From an uncultured Akkermansia sp. (GTDB taxonomy: Bacteria > Verrucomicrobiota > Verrucomicrobiia > Verrucomicrobiales > Akkermansiaceae), in the NCBI GenBank assembly GCA_904502165.1, contig CAJGDB010000043.1:1-14261 (forward strand): a stretch of DNA of 14,261 nucleotides, read 5' to 3'. Positions 1 to 6,471 of the stretch are shown here, piece by piece. Every line of letters starts with the position of its first letter. Position 1 is the stretch's first letter. Made by a program: the position numbers and the translations under genes. The notes beneath the pieces were generated by a model. It saw nothing but the letters and a program-made list of their open reading frames with translations, was not told the origin of the DNA and searched no databases.

Positions 1-135
1 AATCGGAAAGTATTACTTCCCCTGTACGAACGCGGGTGTACCCCCAGTCGGTCGATGTTAGTTGCGATCTCTCATCGACTTCTCCGCAGGCTCGGATTTT
101 ACCCCGAACGCGTTCAATTTACCACAAAAAATTAA
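1..135 (+). CDS. Possible C-terminal end of an unidentified gene (very uncertain)
   Basis: A reading frame is open from the left edge for 44 codons to a TAA at 133-135. Its product is basic and ends with a stretch containing ISHRLLRRLGFYPERVQF. I do not recognise it; a mobile-element or recombinase tail is only a guess. Third-position GC is about half, clearly lower than in the genes to the right. A second frame is also open over most of this stretch, so chance is a serious alternative. Sequence to the left of the window would decide. Confidence 0.2.
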   Translation, partial: NRKVLLPLYERGCTPSRSMLVAISHRLLRRLGFYPERVQFTTKN

Positions 136-400
136 CCGAGTACGAAGTATAAAGTAAGCGCGCAGCGGCGCTGCGCGAAGATTTAAAGAGGTGAGCAGCG
201 GCGGTTGGCAGCACCGGTAGCCTGCGCCAACACGTCCCTACGATTACAGATAAATAACAAGACAATATATAATTCCTGCCCGACACCGTAAACCTATAGG
301 AATAACATGATTGGTAGCACAAGGTAATGTTGTCCTCCCGTTGGGCGGGATGAGGGTGAATTTCTGCTGCGCGGAGAGGATTTCGCCTTACGGCGGGATT
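136..400. other. Intergenic region with no recognised gene
   Basis: This stretch follows the 3' end of ptsI (which runs leftward) and holds no convincing gene on either strand. It contains the 8-bp-stem hairpin at 159-177 and a GTTGGC (204-209) / GCCAAC (226-231) inverted repeat whose loop includes the palindrome ACCGGT. A short TCCCG (336-340) / CGGGA (346-350) hairpin lies 50 bases past the ptsI stop. I compared it by eye with tRNA, tmRNA, SRP RNA and RNase P signatures and saw none. Confidence 0.5.
159..177. terminator. GC-rich hairpin, possible terminator
   Basis: A perfect 8-bp stem, CGCGCAGC paired with GCTGCGCG, closes a GGC loop. Read on the minus strand it is followed by a moderately T-rich stretch (CTTACTTTATACTTC). 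It could therefore terminate leftward transcripts from ptsHI, although it lies more than 220 bases beyond the ptsI stop. Read on the plus strand there is no T tract. Termination is an inference. Confidence 0.3.
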
Positions 401-2155
401 TTACTCGAACAGATTGGGGTAGGAACGCAGGGCCAGCTCCTTGGAAAGAGCCCGGATGGTGCGGGAATCCTCTGCCTGAAGGGCCATTTCCGCCATCTGG
501 CGGCATTCCTCGTAATTGAGGTGGCGAATGGCAAAACGAATAAGCGGCAGCAGATGCGAACCAACGGAAAGCTCCGTAGCCCCCAGGCCTACCAGCAACG
601 GGACAAGGGAGATATCGCCACCCATTTCGCCGCAGATGGCGGTGGGAATACCGGCCTTGATGGTCTGGTGAATCAGGCGGATGACACCGGGGTGCGTAGA
701 GCGGAACATGCTTGCCACGCGGTAATTCACGCGGTCAACGGCTATGGTGTACTGGGTAAGGTCATTGGTGCCGATGGAGAAGAAATCGACATAACGGGCG
801 AGCACATCTGCCATAACGGCAGCGCTGGGCACCTCAATCATGATACCCACGCGCATCTGCTCATCGAAAGCCTCGCCACGAGCCCGCAGCTCCCGGCGGC
901 ATTCATCGAGTATGGCATGAACATCCTTCACCTCTGTAAGCCCGGAAACCATGGGGAACATCACCCCCACCTTGCCATGGGCAGACGCGCGCAGGATAGC
1001 CCGCAGCTGCTCCTTGAACACGGCCGGACGACTGAGTGACACGCGGATTCCGCGCCAGCCCAGGAAGGGATTATCCTCTTTCTCCTCCAGCACCTCGAAA
1101 GGCAGTTTGTCTCCACCGGAATCCAGCGTGCGGAATACTACTTCCTGGGGAGCGCATTCTTCCACCAGGCGCTTGTAATGCTGGTACTGGGTCTCTTCAT
1201 CCGGCAGGCCGTCTCCACCCAGCAGGAAGAATTCGGTGCGATACAGCCCGACACCCTCTGCCCCGTTGCGCTTGATGGAGCCGTACTCATGCACGAACTC
1301 AAGATTACAGGCCACGCGGATATGGCGGCCATCGCGGGTTTCGGCAGGCAGGTCGCGCATATCGAGCAAGGCCTGGTATGCCTTTTCCTTTTCGGCACGA
1401 AGCTGCTCATAATAGGCGCGGGTCTCCGGGGTCGGGTCAAGAATCAGCGTGCCATTATAGCCATCCAGAATGGCAGGTATGCCCACCCGGGCTTCGCGCA
1501 CCAGATTCGGCACCGCCACCACGGCAGGCAGGCCCAGGGAACGCGCCAGGATGGCTGTGTGGGAAATGGAGGAGCCAGCCTCCGTCACGAAGCCCAGCAC
1601 ATTCTGCGAATCGAGGTCGGCGGTATCGCTGGGGGTCAGGTCGTATGCAGCCAGCAGAGAGGGTTCCTCACTCACCGGCTTGTTGCGGCGGGTCCGGGCG
1701 CCTCCCTGGTCCAGATTCTTGAGGACACGCTGCAAGACATCTCCTATGTCTGCCACGCGGCTGCGGAGGTAGGCATCGTCCACCATACGCATGGCTTCCA
1801 TGAAATTCTGCACCACTGCATAGTATACCGATTCGATATTCTGCAGGCGAACCGGCATTTCCTTCTGCATGCGCTGCATAATCATGCGGTCACGCAGGAA
1901 GAGAAGATGGGCATCAAAAATAGCGGCTTCATTGGCACCGCTCAGCTCTTCCACCCGGGTCTTGAGCAGCTTGATTTCAAGCTCTGTGCGCTCCAGGGCT
2001 GTTTCAAAACGCTGCCACTCGGCCTCAATATCGGCAGGAAGAATGGTGCGGACCACAGGAGCAGAGCAGCCCCGGGCCTCTACCCGCAACCTGCCCATGG
2101 CAATGCCCGAGGAAACGGGTTGCCCCTGAAACCGGCGCTCTACTCCTTCGCTCAT
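401..2155 (-). CDS. ptsI: PTS enzyme I (phosphoenolpyruvate-protein phosphotransferase)
   Basis: Cytosolic enzyme that takes phosphate from phosphoenolpyruvate onto an active-site histidine and passes it to HPr, the first step of the sugar phosphotransferase system. The protein has 584 residues (575 in E. coli). The swivelling domain carries SSISHTAILARSLGLPAVV, with the phosphorylated histidine at 199. The C-terminal PEP-binding barrel shows GVGLYRTEFF (about 301-310), GWRGIR (366-371), DFFSIGTNDLTQYT (457-470) and the conserved cysteine 508 in ICGEMGGD. All key motifs are intact. It follows ptsH by 37 bases and is surely co-transcribed with it. The intervening hairpin at 2182-2206 may tune its expression. 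There is no Shine-Dalgarno motif before the ATG. No EII sugar permease is encoded in the window. Confidence 0.97.
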   Translation of the reverse strand: MSEGVERRFQGQPVSSGIAMGRLRVEARGCSAPVVRTILPADIEAEWQRFETALERTELEIKLLKTRVEELSGANEAAIFDAHLLFLRDRMIMQRMQKEMPVRLQNIESVYYAVVQNFMEAMRMVDDAYLRSRVADIGDVLQRVLKNLDQGGARTRRNKPVSEEPSLLAAYDLTPSDTADLDSQNVLGFVTEAGSSISHTAILARSLGLPAVVAVPNLVREARVGIPAILDGYNGTLILDPTPETRAYYEQLRAEKEKAYQALLDMRDLPAETRDGRHIRVACNLEFVHEYGSIKRNGAEGVGLYRTEFFLLGGDGLPDEETQYQHYKRLVEECAPQEVVFRTLDSGGDKLPFEVLEEKEDNPFLGWRGIRVSLSRPAVFKEQLRAILRASAHGKVGVMFPMVSGLTEVKDVHAILDECRRELRARGEAFDEQMRVGIMIEVPSAAVMADVLARYVDFFSIGTNDLTQYTIAVDRVNYRVASMFRSTHPGVIRLIHQTIKAGIPTAICGEMGGDISLVPLLVGLGATELSVGSHLLPLIRFAIRHLNYEECRQMAEMALQAEDSRTIRALSKELALRSYPNLFE

Positions 2156-2181
2156 AAACCGGAAATTGGGTGAAGGTGATG

Positions 2182-2206
2182 TCGGCGAGGTCTTATTCCT
2201 CGCCGA
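2182..2206 (-). promoter_or_regulatory. ptsH-ptsI intercistronic stem-loop enclosing the ptsH stop codon
   Basis: TCGGCGAGG (2182-2190) and CCTCGCCGA (2198-2206) form a perfect 9-bp stem with a 7-base loop. The UAA stop of ptsH (2193-2195) lies in the loop, and the right arm (2198-2206) codes for the last HPr residues. The minus-strand continuation has no U tract, so this is not a typical intrinsic terminator. Likely roles are blocking 3' decay of the ptsH message, or setting the HPr:EI ratio through ribosome-dependent melting. The structure is seen; the role is inferred. Confidence 0.6.
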
Positions 2207-2459
2207 ACTTGTTATTTATCAATTCCTCCAGGGCAGCCATAGCCTCCGCCTCATCTGGGCCGTCTGCCGTTACTGAAATATCAGCCCCCCAGCCCACGGC
2301 CAGCATCATCAGGCCCATGATGCTCTTGCCATCCACAGCCTCATCATCCTTCTCGACCGATACATCGGCCTGAAAACGGCTGGCCACGCGCACAAACTGC
2401 GCGGCCGGACGGGCGTGAATGCCAAGTTTATTCTGAACGGTGAGCTTTTTAGTAATCAT
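2193..2459 (-). CDS. ptsH: Phosphocarrier protein HPr
   Basis: Small cytosolic phosphocarrier of 88 residues, the usual size, that accepts phosphate from enzyme I. The active-site motif GIHARPAA places the catalytic histidine at 15. The segment DGKSIMGLMML has serine at 46, the residue phosphorylated by HPr kinase/phosphorylase in organisms that have that enzyme, with the flanking context typical of HPrK substrates. The protein could therefore serve regulation as well as transport. It is the first gene of a ptsH-ptsI unit and has its own TATAAT box at 2495-2500, about 35 bases before the ATG. No Shine-Dalgarno motif is visible. The start fits the family, whose members begin with a short strand just before the His15 loop. 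Confidence 0.97.
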   Translation of the reverse strand: MITKKLTVQNKLGIHARPAAQFVRVASRFQADVSVEKDDEAVDGKSIMGLMMLAVGWGADISVTADGPDEAEAMAALEELINNKFGEE

Positions 2460-2494
2460 GGTAGAAGTACTGCTGGGGGCTGTTGTTGTCTTTC

Positions 2495-2523
2495 ATTATA
2501 CTGCACCGCCTGAAAAATGCGAG
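2495..2523 (-). promoter_or_regulatory. Putative ptsHI promoter with consensus -10 and poor -35
   Basis: On the minus strand a perfect TATAAT lies at 2495-2500, giving an expected 5' leader of about 28 bases before ptsH. At 17-bp spacing the -35 position (2518-2523) reads CTCGCA, which does not match TTGACA. That position falls inside one copy of a 10-bp direct repeat, so activator-dependent initiation is possible. Confidence 0.55.
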
Positions 2524-2546
2524 CTTTTTTTTATGTTGCGAGCTTT
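2518..2546. repeat. 10-bp direct repeat upstream of ptsH
   Basis: TGCGAGCTTT occurs at 2518-2527 and 2537-2546, 19 bp apart start to start. The distal copy overlaps the rsmB stop codon (2545-2547); the proximal one covers the -35 position of the ptsHI promoter. Its placement suggests a regulator binding site, but two short copies in an A/T-rich spacer could also be chance. Confidence 0.4.
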
Positions 2547-3783
2547 ATTTTTCGCGACGCAGCAAGGCTGCATAAGCTCCATCTGCCTGCTCCCGATGCG
2601 GAAGCGCCAGGTAATCTTCAACCAGGCAATAATCCTTATGCGTTGCAAGGAAATACTCTACCACAGAACGATCTTCCTGCCGATCAATGGAACAGGTGCT
2701 GTAAACCAGGCGCCCCCCCGGGCGCAAAGCAACGCAGGCCTGCTCAAGAATCAGCAACTGAAGTTGGGAAAGCCGCTGCAATTCATCCTCCGACAAGCGC
2801 CACCGGGCATCTACCCGCCGCTGCAGCACCCCGCTATTGGAGCAAGGCACATCCAGCAGAAGAGCATCAAATTGCCCCGCCCACTCTGCCGGGCAAGGCT
2901 GGGTCCAGTCATGCCGGGCCACTTGCACATCCTTCCCCCCGGCGCGCAGCAGGTTCTCACGCAAAGGCAGAAGGCGGAATTCTTCCACATCCGTTGCAAG
3001 GAGATGGAGATTCCCCCCGGTTGCAGCCAGCATGGCAGCAGATTTACCACCAGGCGCCGCACAGGCATCGAGCACGCGCTCCCCTGGCTGCGGCGCAAGC
3101 AACTGCACACAATAGCGGGTGGAAGGGTCTGTTATATATAACTGCCCCGCTTTCAGTGCGGCAAGAGGCAAGGGACCATGCAGCCGGTACCAGCCAGGCA
3201 GCTGCGGCATGGGCTCCCACTCCTCCGGAATCTCTGCCGGCGGGTTAACCGGATTCACCCGGGCATAGACGGGAGGAGTCTGCGAGTTCCATTCCAGCAT
3301 GGCCCGGGTTTCAGATTCACCGAATTCCCGCTGCCAGCGCTTTACCAGCCAGGAGGGGGTGGAATAGCGGACAGAAAGAGGCAGCTTCTGCGTCTCAGCC
3401 ACAAAGGTCTCACGTTGGCGCACAGCATTCCGCAAAATGCCGTTTACCACCCCACGCACCCTCTGCGGGGCCAGGCGCACGGTCTCGCTCACGGCGGCAT
3501 GCTCTGCCTGGCGCAGCACAAAGAGCTGGCAGAGGCCCATCAGCACCAGCCAGCGCATCTTTTCCTCCAGCTTACCGGGCCGCAGCGTCTTGCGGATATG
3601 GTCAAGCCAGCTGAGGTGTCGCAGGGTATCGTACACAATGGCTTGCAGCAAGGCGCGGTCCGATGGCCCGAGCTTTTGCTCTGAGGCGGCACGGGCAACC
3701 AGCGTTTCCGCAAAAATACCACCCTGCGACCAGCGCAGCAGGCATTTCCAGGCCAGTTGGCGAACTGAGGATTGTTTGTCCAT
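2545..3783 (-). CDS. rsmB: 16S rRNA m5C967 methyltransferase RsmB (Sun/Fmu family)
   Basis: S-adenosylmethionine-dependent methyltransferase that makes 5-methylcytosine at position 967 (E. coli numbering) of 16S rRNA. The protein has 412 residues against about 429 in E. coli. Residues 1 to about 125 form the NusB-like RNA-binding domain typical of RsmB, which distinguishes it from other RsmF/NOP2-type enzymes. The SAM-binding motif DACAAPGGKS is at 239-248. The two catalytic cysteines are visible: C314 in DVPCSNSGV and C364 in YSTCSI. It starts only 7 bases after the IMPase-family gene, and ptsH follows 85 bases later behind its own promoter. It is therefore probably the last gene of the exbB-led transcription unit. 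Confidence 0.95.
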   Translation of the reverse strand: MDKQSSVRQLAWKCLLRWSQGGIFAETLVARAASEQKLGPSDRALLQAIVYDTLRHLSWLDHIRKTLRPGKLEEKMRWLVLMGLCQLFVLRQAEHAAVSETVRLAPQRVRGVVNGILRNAVRQRETFVAETQKLPLSVRYSTPSWLVKRWQREFGESETRAMLEWNSQTPPVYARVNPVNPPAEIPEEWEPMPQLPGWYRLHGPLPLAALKAGQLYITDPSTRYCVQLLAPQPGERVLDACAAPGGKSAAMLAATGGNLHLLATDVEEFRLLPLRENLLRAGGKDVQVARHDWTQPCPAEWAGQFDALLLDVPCSNSGVLQRRVDARWRLSEDELQRLSQLQLLILEQACVALRPGGRLVYSTCSIDRQEDRSVVEYFLATHKDYCLVEDYLALPHREQADGAYAALLRREK

Positions 3784-3790
3784 GAGCAGT

Positions 3791-4564
3791 TTAATTCATT
3801 TGCAAGGCTGCATGCAGCGGCAGCGTTCCATTCCAGGCGATGACAGAGCCCTTGATACCATCTTCCGTATGCGGGCTGAACTCCAGCACGCCCCCGGCGG
3901 CTTCCAGAATCACACGGGCAGCGGCAAAATCCCACAGGCTGATGCGGTCTTCCACATAGGCATCAAGGCGACCGGCCGCTATGTAACAGAGAGAAAGAGC
4001 GGCACTTCCCAGAATCCGCATCTTCCGGACCTGGCGTGAAATATGGGCAAAGCGGCGCACGCCGGCATCGCCAGAGCCATCGTGTGTACCATGCCCCACA
4101 AAAACCACGGCTTCGCACATGCTGCTGCGACCGGAGACCGCCACAGGCTCGCCGTTCAGCGTGGCCTGCCCCCCGGCAACAGCTTCGAAGCATTCCTGCT
4201 GCATGGGGTCATACACACAGCCCAGCACCCATTTGCCGCAATGCAGCAACGCTATGCTCACACAGAAAATGGGGATGCCATAAAAATAATTCACTGTGCC
4301 GTCAATCGGATCAACCACCCAGAGAAGCTCGGCCGCAGCATCTCCCTCATTTCCTTCTTCTCCCAGTACGGCGCTCTGCGGAAAAGCCTTCAGCAAGCGT
4401 TCTGTTATCATCTGCTGGACCTCCTTATCCAGCCGCAGTTTGATGTCATGCTGCAACGCCTCATCCACCAGTTTGACCGCATGAAACTGCTCACGCAGAT
4501 ACTCACCGGCATGCAGGGCGGCCTGGCGGGCGGCTTCAAGGTGGGCTGAATAGTCCATGCTCAT
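3791..4564 (-). CDS. Inositol-monophosphatase-family phosphatase
   Basis: Mg2+-dependent phosphomonoesterase of the IMPase/SuhB/CysQ superfamily, 257 residues. The metal-binding motifs are complete: GEE at 68-70, DPIDGT at 85-90 and WD at 211-212 (LWDFAAA). The substrate cannot be read from the sequence. Inositol phosphates, 3'-phosphoadenosine phosphates (CysQ) or histidinol phosphate are all possible within this fold. Its ATG overlaps the TGA of the GT51 gene by 4 bases (ATGA), a translational-coupling arrangement. A second in-frame ATG two codons later is also possible. It is followed by rsmB after 7 bases. Its place in an envelope-gene operon may reflect a role in phosphorylated-metabolite turnover, but this is not shown. 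Confidence 0.9.
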   Translation of the reverse strand: MSMDYSAHLEAARQAALHAGEYLREQFHAVKLVDEALQHDIKLRLDKEVQQMITERLLKAFPQSAVLGEEGNEGDAAAELLWVVDPIDGTVNYFYGIPIFCVSIALLHCGKWVLGCVYDPMQQECFEAVAGGQATLNGEPVAVSGRSSMCEAVVFVGHGTHDGSGDAGVRRFAHISRQVRKMRILGSAALSLCYIAAGRLDAYVEDRISLWDFAAARVILEAAGGVLEFSPHTEDGIKGSVIAWNGTLPLHAALQMN

Positions 4565-6456
4565 GGGGTCGTGTTGCCCTGCTGGGCGGCTTCCTGCTGA
4601 GCCCGCAGTTCGCGGCGGGCCTGTTCATAAATCTCGCGGGCAAGCTGGGAGGCTGCACGGGAGAGCAAGGGACGCAACTCGCGGGCACTTGCCTGCGGCA
4701 GAGAGGCATCGTCAAATCCCATCCACACAAAGGTACAGACACCCCGTTTCCGGAACACCATGGACCAATGCCCCGAACCTTCCGGCAGGGTTTCATTCAT
4801 GATGACCGGCTCGCCCTCTGTTATCTGGAACGGCGGCAGGGTCGCCACAGCCCCGGCGCTCTCGCGGCGGATGTATTCCGGCGATTTCTCCGGCTCGTAA
4901 TGATAAATCATCTGACGATTCCGGTTCCAGACACTGTTCACCATGCTCAGGCGGTAACCACGGCCTTCGTTCAGCAGGCAGAATAAGAGGCGGGCCAGGT
5001 CCAGTCTGCGAATCCTGAACATACCGTTGTACAGGTAGAGCTCCTGCTCACGGGCAGGAATCTCGATAGGCAGCTTCAGCGATTTGTAAAAAGAGCTTAC
5101 AACATCGTAGCCCATGCGGCGGCCGGTTACCTCCGTGCTGCGGGCCACAATATGCATATCATCCCCGCCGGGCAGACAGGCACAGCAGAACAGGAACGGA
5201 GCAGCCACCCGGCCCGGACGCACCTTGTCCAGCCAACGATCCTTTCCATCAGCCGCGCTGCGCCCCCCCACCAGAGCCAGCACCTTGCCGCGGTGGTTGC
5301 GGCGGGCATCCACCACCAGCACACAGCATTGCAGCAAATCCTTCAAATCGTTGTTCTCTCCGCGAATCCTGAGATTCTGCGGGCGTTTCATGCGGGCAAA
5401 GGCTGTGCGGGCTGCCTCTGCAGCCTCGGGGGTCATGCCTGCCACCCACGCCGCAGGATAAGAACCGGGCTGCTCCACCGCAGTAAGGGCAGCCTCGACC
5501 GCCTTTTCCAGATATTGCTGCAATGGTAAATTCAGGCTCGACACCACAGAAATACCACCGGAATGCTCCGGCACTTCATCGCCCATTTCCTGAAGTTCGT
5601 GGCGGGTCCACATCACGGCGTAGGAACTGACGGCATCCTCGCTGCGGCTGCTACGATTCAGCACAATGGGTGCAGCCGTTGCCTGATTGCATTCCTCCTG
5701 GGTAATCATTTCGCATTCCAGCATGCGCTGCAGCGTCTCGTTCCTGACCATGACGGCCTTGTCCATGCTGGTTACCGGATTGTACCACGAGGGGGCTCTC
5801 ACCAGCCCCGCAAGTGTGGCACATTCCACGAGATTGAGTTCTCTGACCTCCTTGCCGAAATAATGACGAGCCGCAGACTTGATACCATAGCAATTCTGGC
5901 CGTAGAAAATACGCCCCAGATATTGCTCCAGAATGGTGTGCTTATCAAACCGGCGCTCTATGCGCTGGGCAAGCATCATTTCAAGCAGCTTGCGATCCAT
6001 TGATTTGCCGCTCAGCTCATAGATATTGCGGGTGAGCTGCATCGTAATCGTGGAAGCCCCCTGCTGGTAACGCCAGGACTTCAGATTCCGCAACACCGAG
6101 CGCAGAACCGAGGTGAACACCACACCCCCATGTTCAAAGAATTTCTCATCTTCGCGCGCCACAAAGGCATTCACCAGATGCTTCGGCAGCTCCTCACGCG
6201 AGGCAAAGCCGCTGTTTTCCTCCGAAATGGATGCGATGGGCCGGTTGGAGGAATCATAAAGCATGCTCGTATTGACCCCGGCACACACCCGGTCCAGGTC
6301 GTACAGGGAAGCTCTGTACCCGTAGTACCCCAGAATCCCGAGCCCGACGGCCAACACCAGCCCCAACAGAGAAGCAATGATGATGAGCTTCTTCTGCCCG
6401 ATAGTAAGCAGACGATACCAGCTCTTACGCCGATTCGGAGAGGGAGAGTAGAACAT
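4561..6456 (-). CDS. Class A PBP-like GT51 peptidoglycan glycosyltransferase with degenerate transpeptidase domain
   Basis: Inner-membrane enzyme predicted to polymerise lipid II into glycan strands. The protein has 631 residues, with one N-terminal transmembrane helix at about 23-45. The GT51 domain (about 75-250) has the catalytic-glutamate motif REDEKFFEHGG (E102), GASTITMQLTRN (133-144) and RKLLEMMLAQRIERRF (155-170). The later part aligns with a class A transpeptidase domain but its catalytic motifs are gone. The SxxK site PGSxFKPF reads PGRVAAPF (414-421), so Ser is R416 and Lys is A419. SxN appears as STE (440-442), and no KTG box precedes VWMGFDD (577-583), where LPEGSG stands instead. 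The domain is thus probably non-catalytic. The gene begins 15 bases after the TPR gene and overlaps the next by 4. No Shine-Dalgarno motif is visible. Confidence 0.9.
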   Translation of the reverse strand: MFYSPSPNRRKSWYRLLTIGQKKLIIIASLLGLVLAVGLGILGYYGYRASLYDLDRVCAGVNTSMLYDSSNRPIASISEENSGFASREELPKHLVNAFVAREDEKFFEHGGVVFTSVLRSVLRNLKSWRYQQGASTITMQLTRNIYELSGKSMDRKLLEMMLAQRIERRFDKHTILEQYLGRIFYGQNCYGIKSAARHYFGKEVRELNLVECATLAGLVRAPSWYNPVTSMDKAVMVRNETLQRMLECEMITQEECNQATAAPIVLNRSSRSEDAVSSYAVMWTRHELQEMGDEVPEHSGGISVVSSLNLPLQQYLEKAVEAALTAVEQPGSYPAAWVAGMTPEAAEAARTAFARMKRPQNLRIRGENNDLKDLLQCCVLVVDARRNHRGKVLALVGGRSAADGKDRWLDKVRPGRVAAPFLFCCACLPGGDDMHIVARSTEVTGRRMGYDVVSSFYKSLKLPIEIPAREQELYLYNGMFRIRRLDLARLLFCLLNEGRGYRLSMVNSVWNRNRQMIYHYEPEKSPEYIRRESAGAVATLPPFQITEGEPVIMNETLPEGSGHWSMVFRKRGVCTFVWMGFDDASLPQASARELRPLLSRAASQLAREIYEQARRELRAQQEAAQQGNTTP

Positions 6457-6471
6457 GATTCAGATAGAGTC

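Noticed and set aside
1..260. tmRNA, SRP RNA, RNase P RNA or tRNA in the left region
   Set aside because: None of the conserved signatures (T-loop with CCA end, the SRP GGAAGG/AGCAGCC core, RNase P GAGGAAAGTC) was found on either strand by eye.
119..322. 67-codon minus-strand open frame in the left intergenic region
   Set aside because: Cysteine-, serine- and tyrosine-rich product, no start signal and no family resemblance; it looks like a random open frame.
336..395. Short hairpins just after ptsI as an intrinsic terminator
   Set aside because: Stems of only 4 to 5 bp without a T tract on the minus strand; too weak to call.
311..2173. Long plus-strand open frames opposite ptsI (up to 331 codons)
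   Set aside because: They are antisense shadows of a complete, motif-bearing enzyme I gene in GC-rich DNA; their products show no recognisable family or plausible start context.
2440..3684. Plus-strand open frames of 168 to 243 codons opposite rsmB
   Set aside because: They are proline-, arginine- and histidine-rich, as expected of the antisense of a GC-rich gene, and overlap one another; rsmB accounts for the whole stretch.
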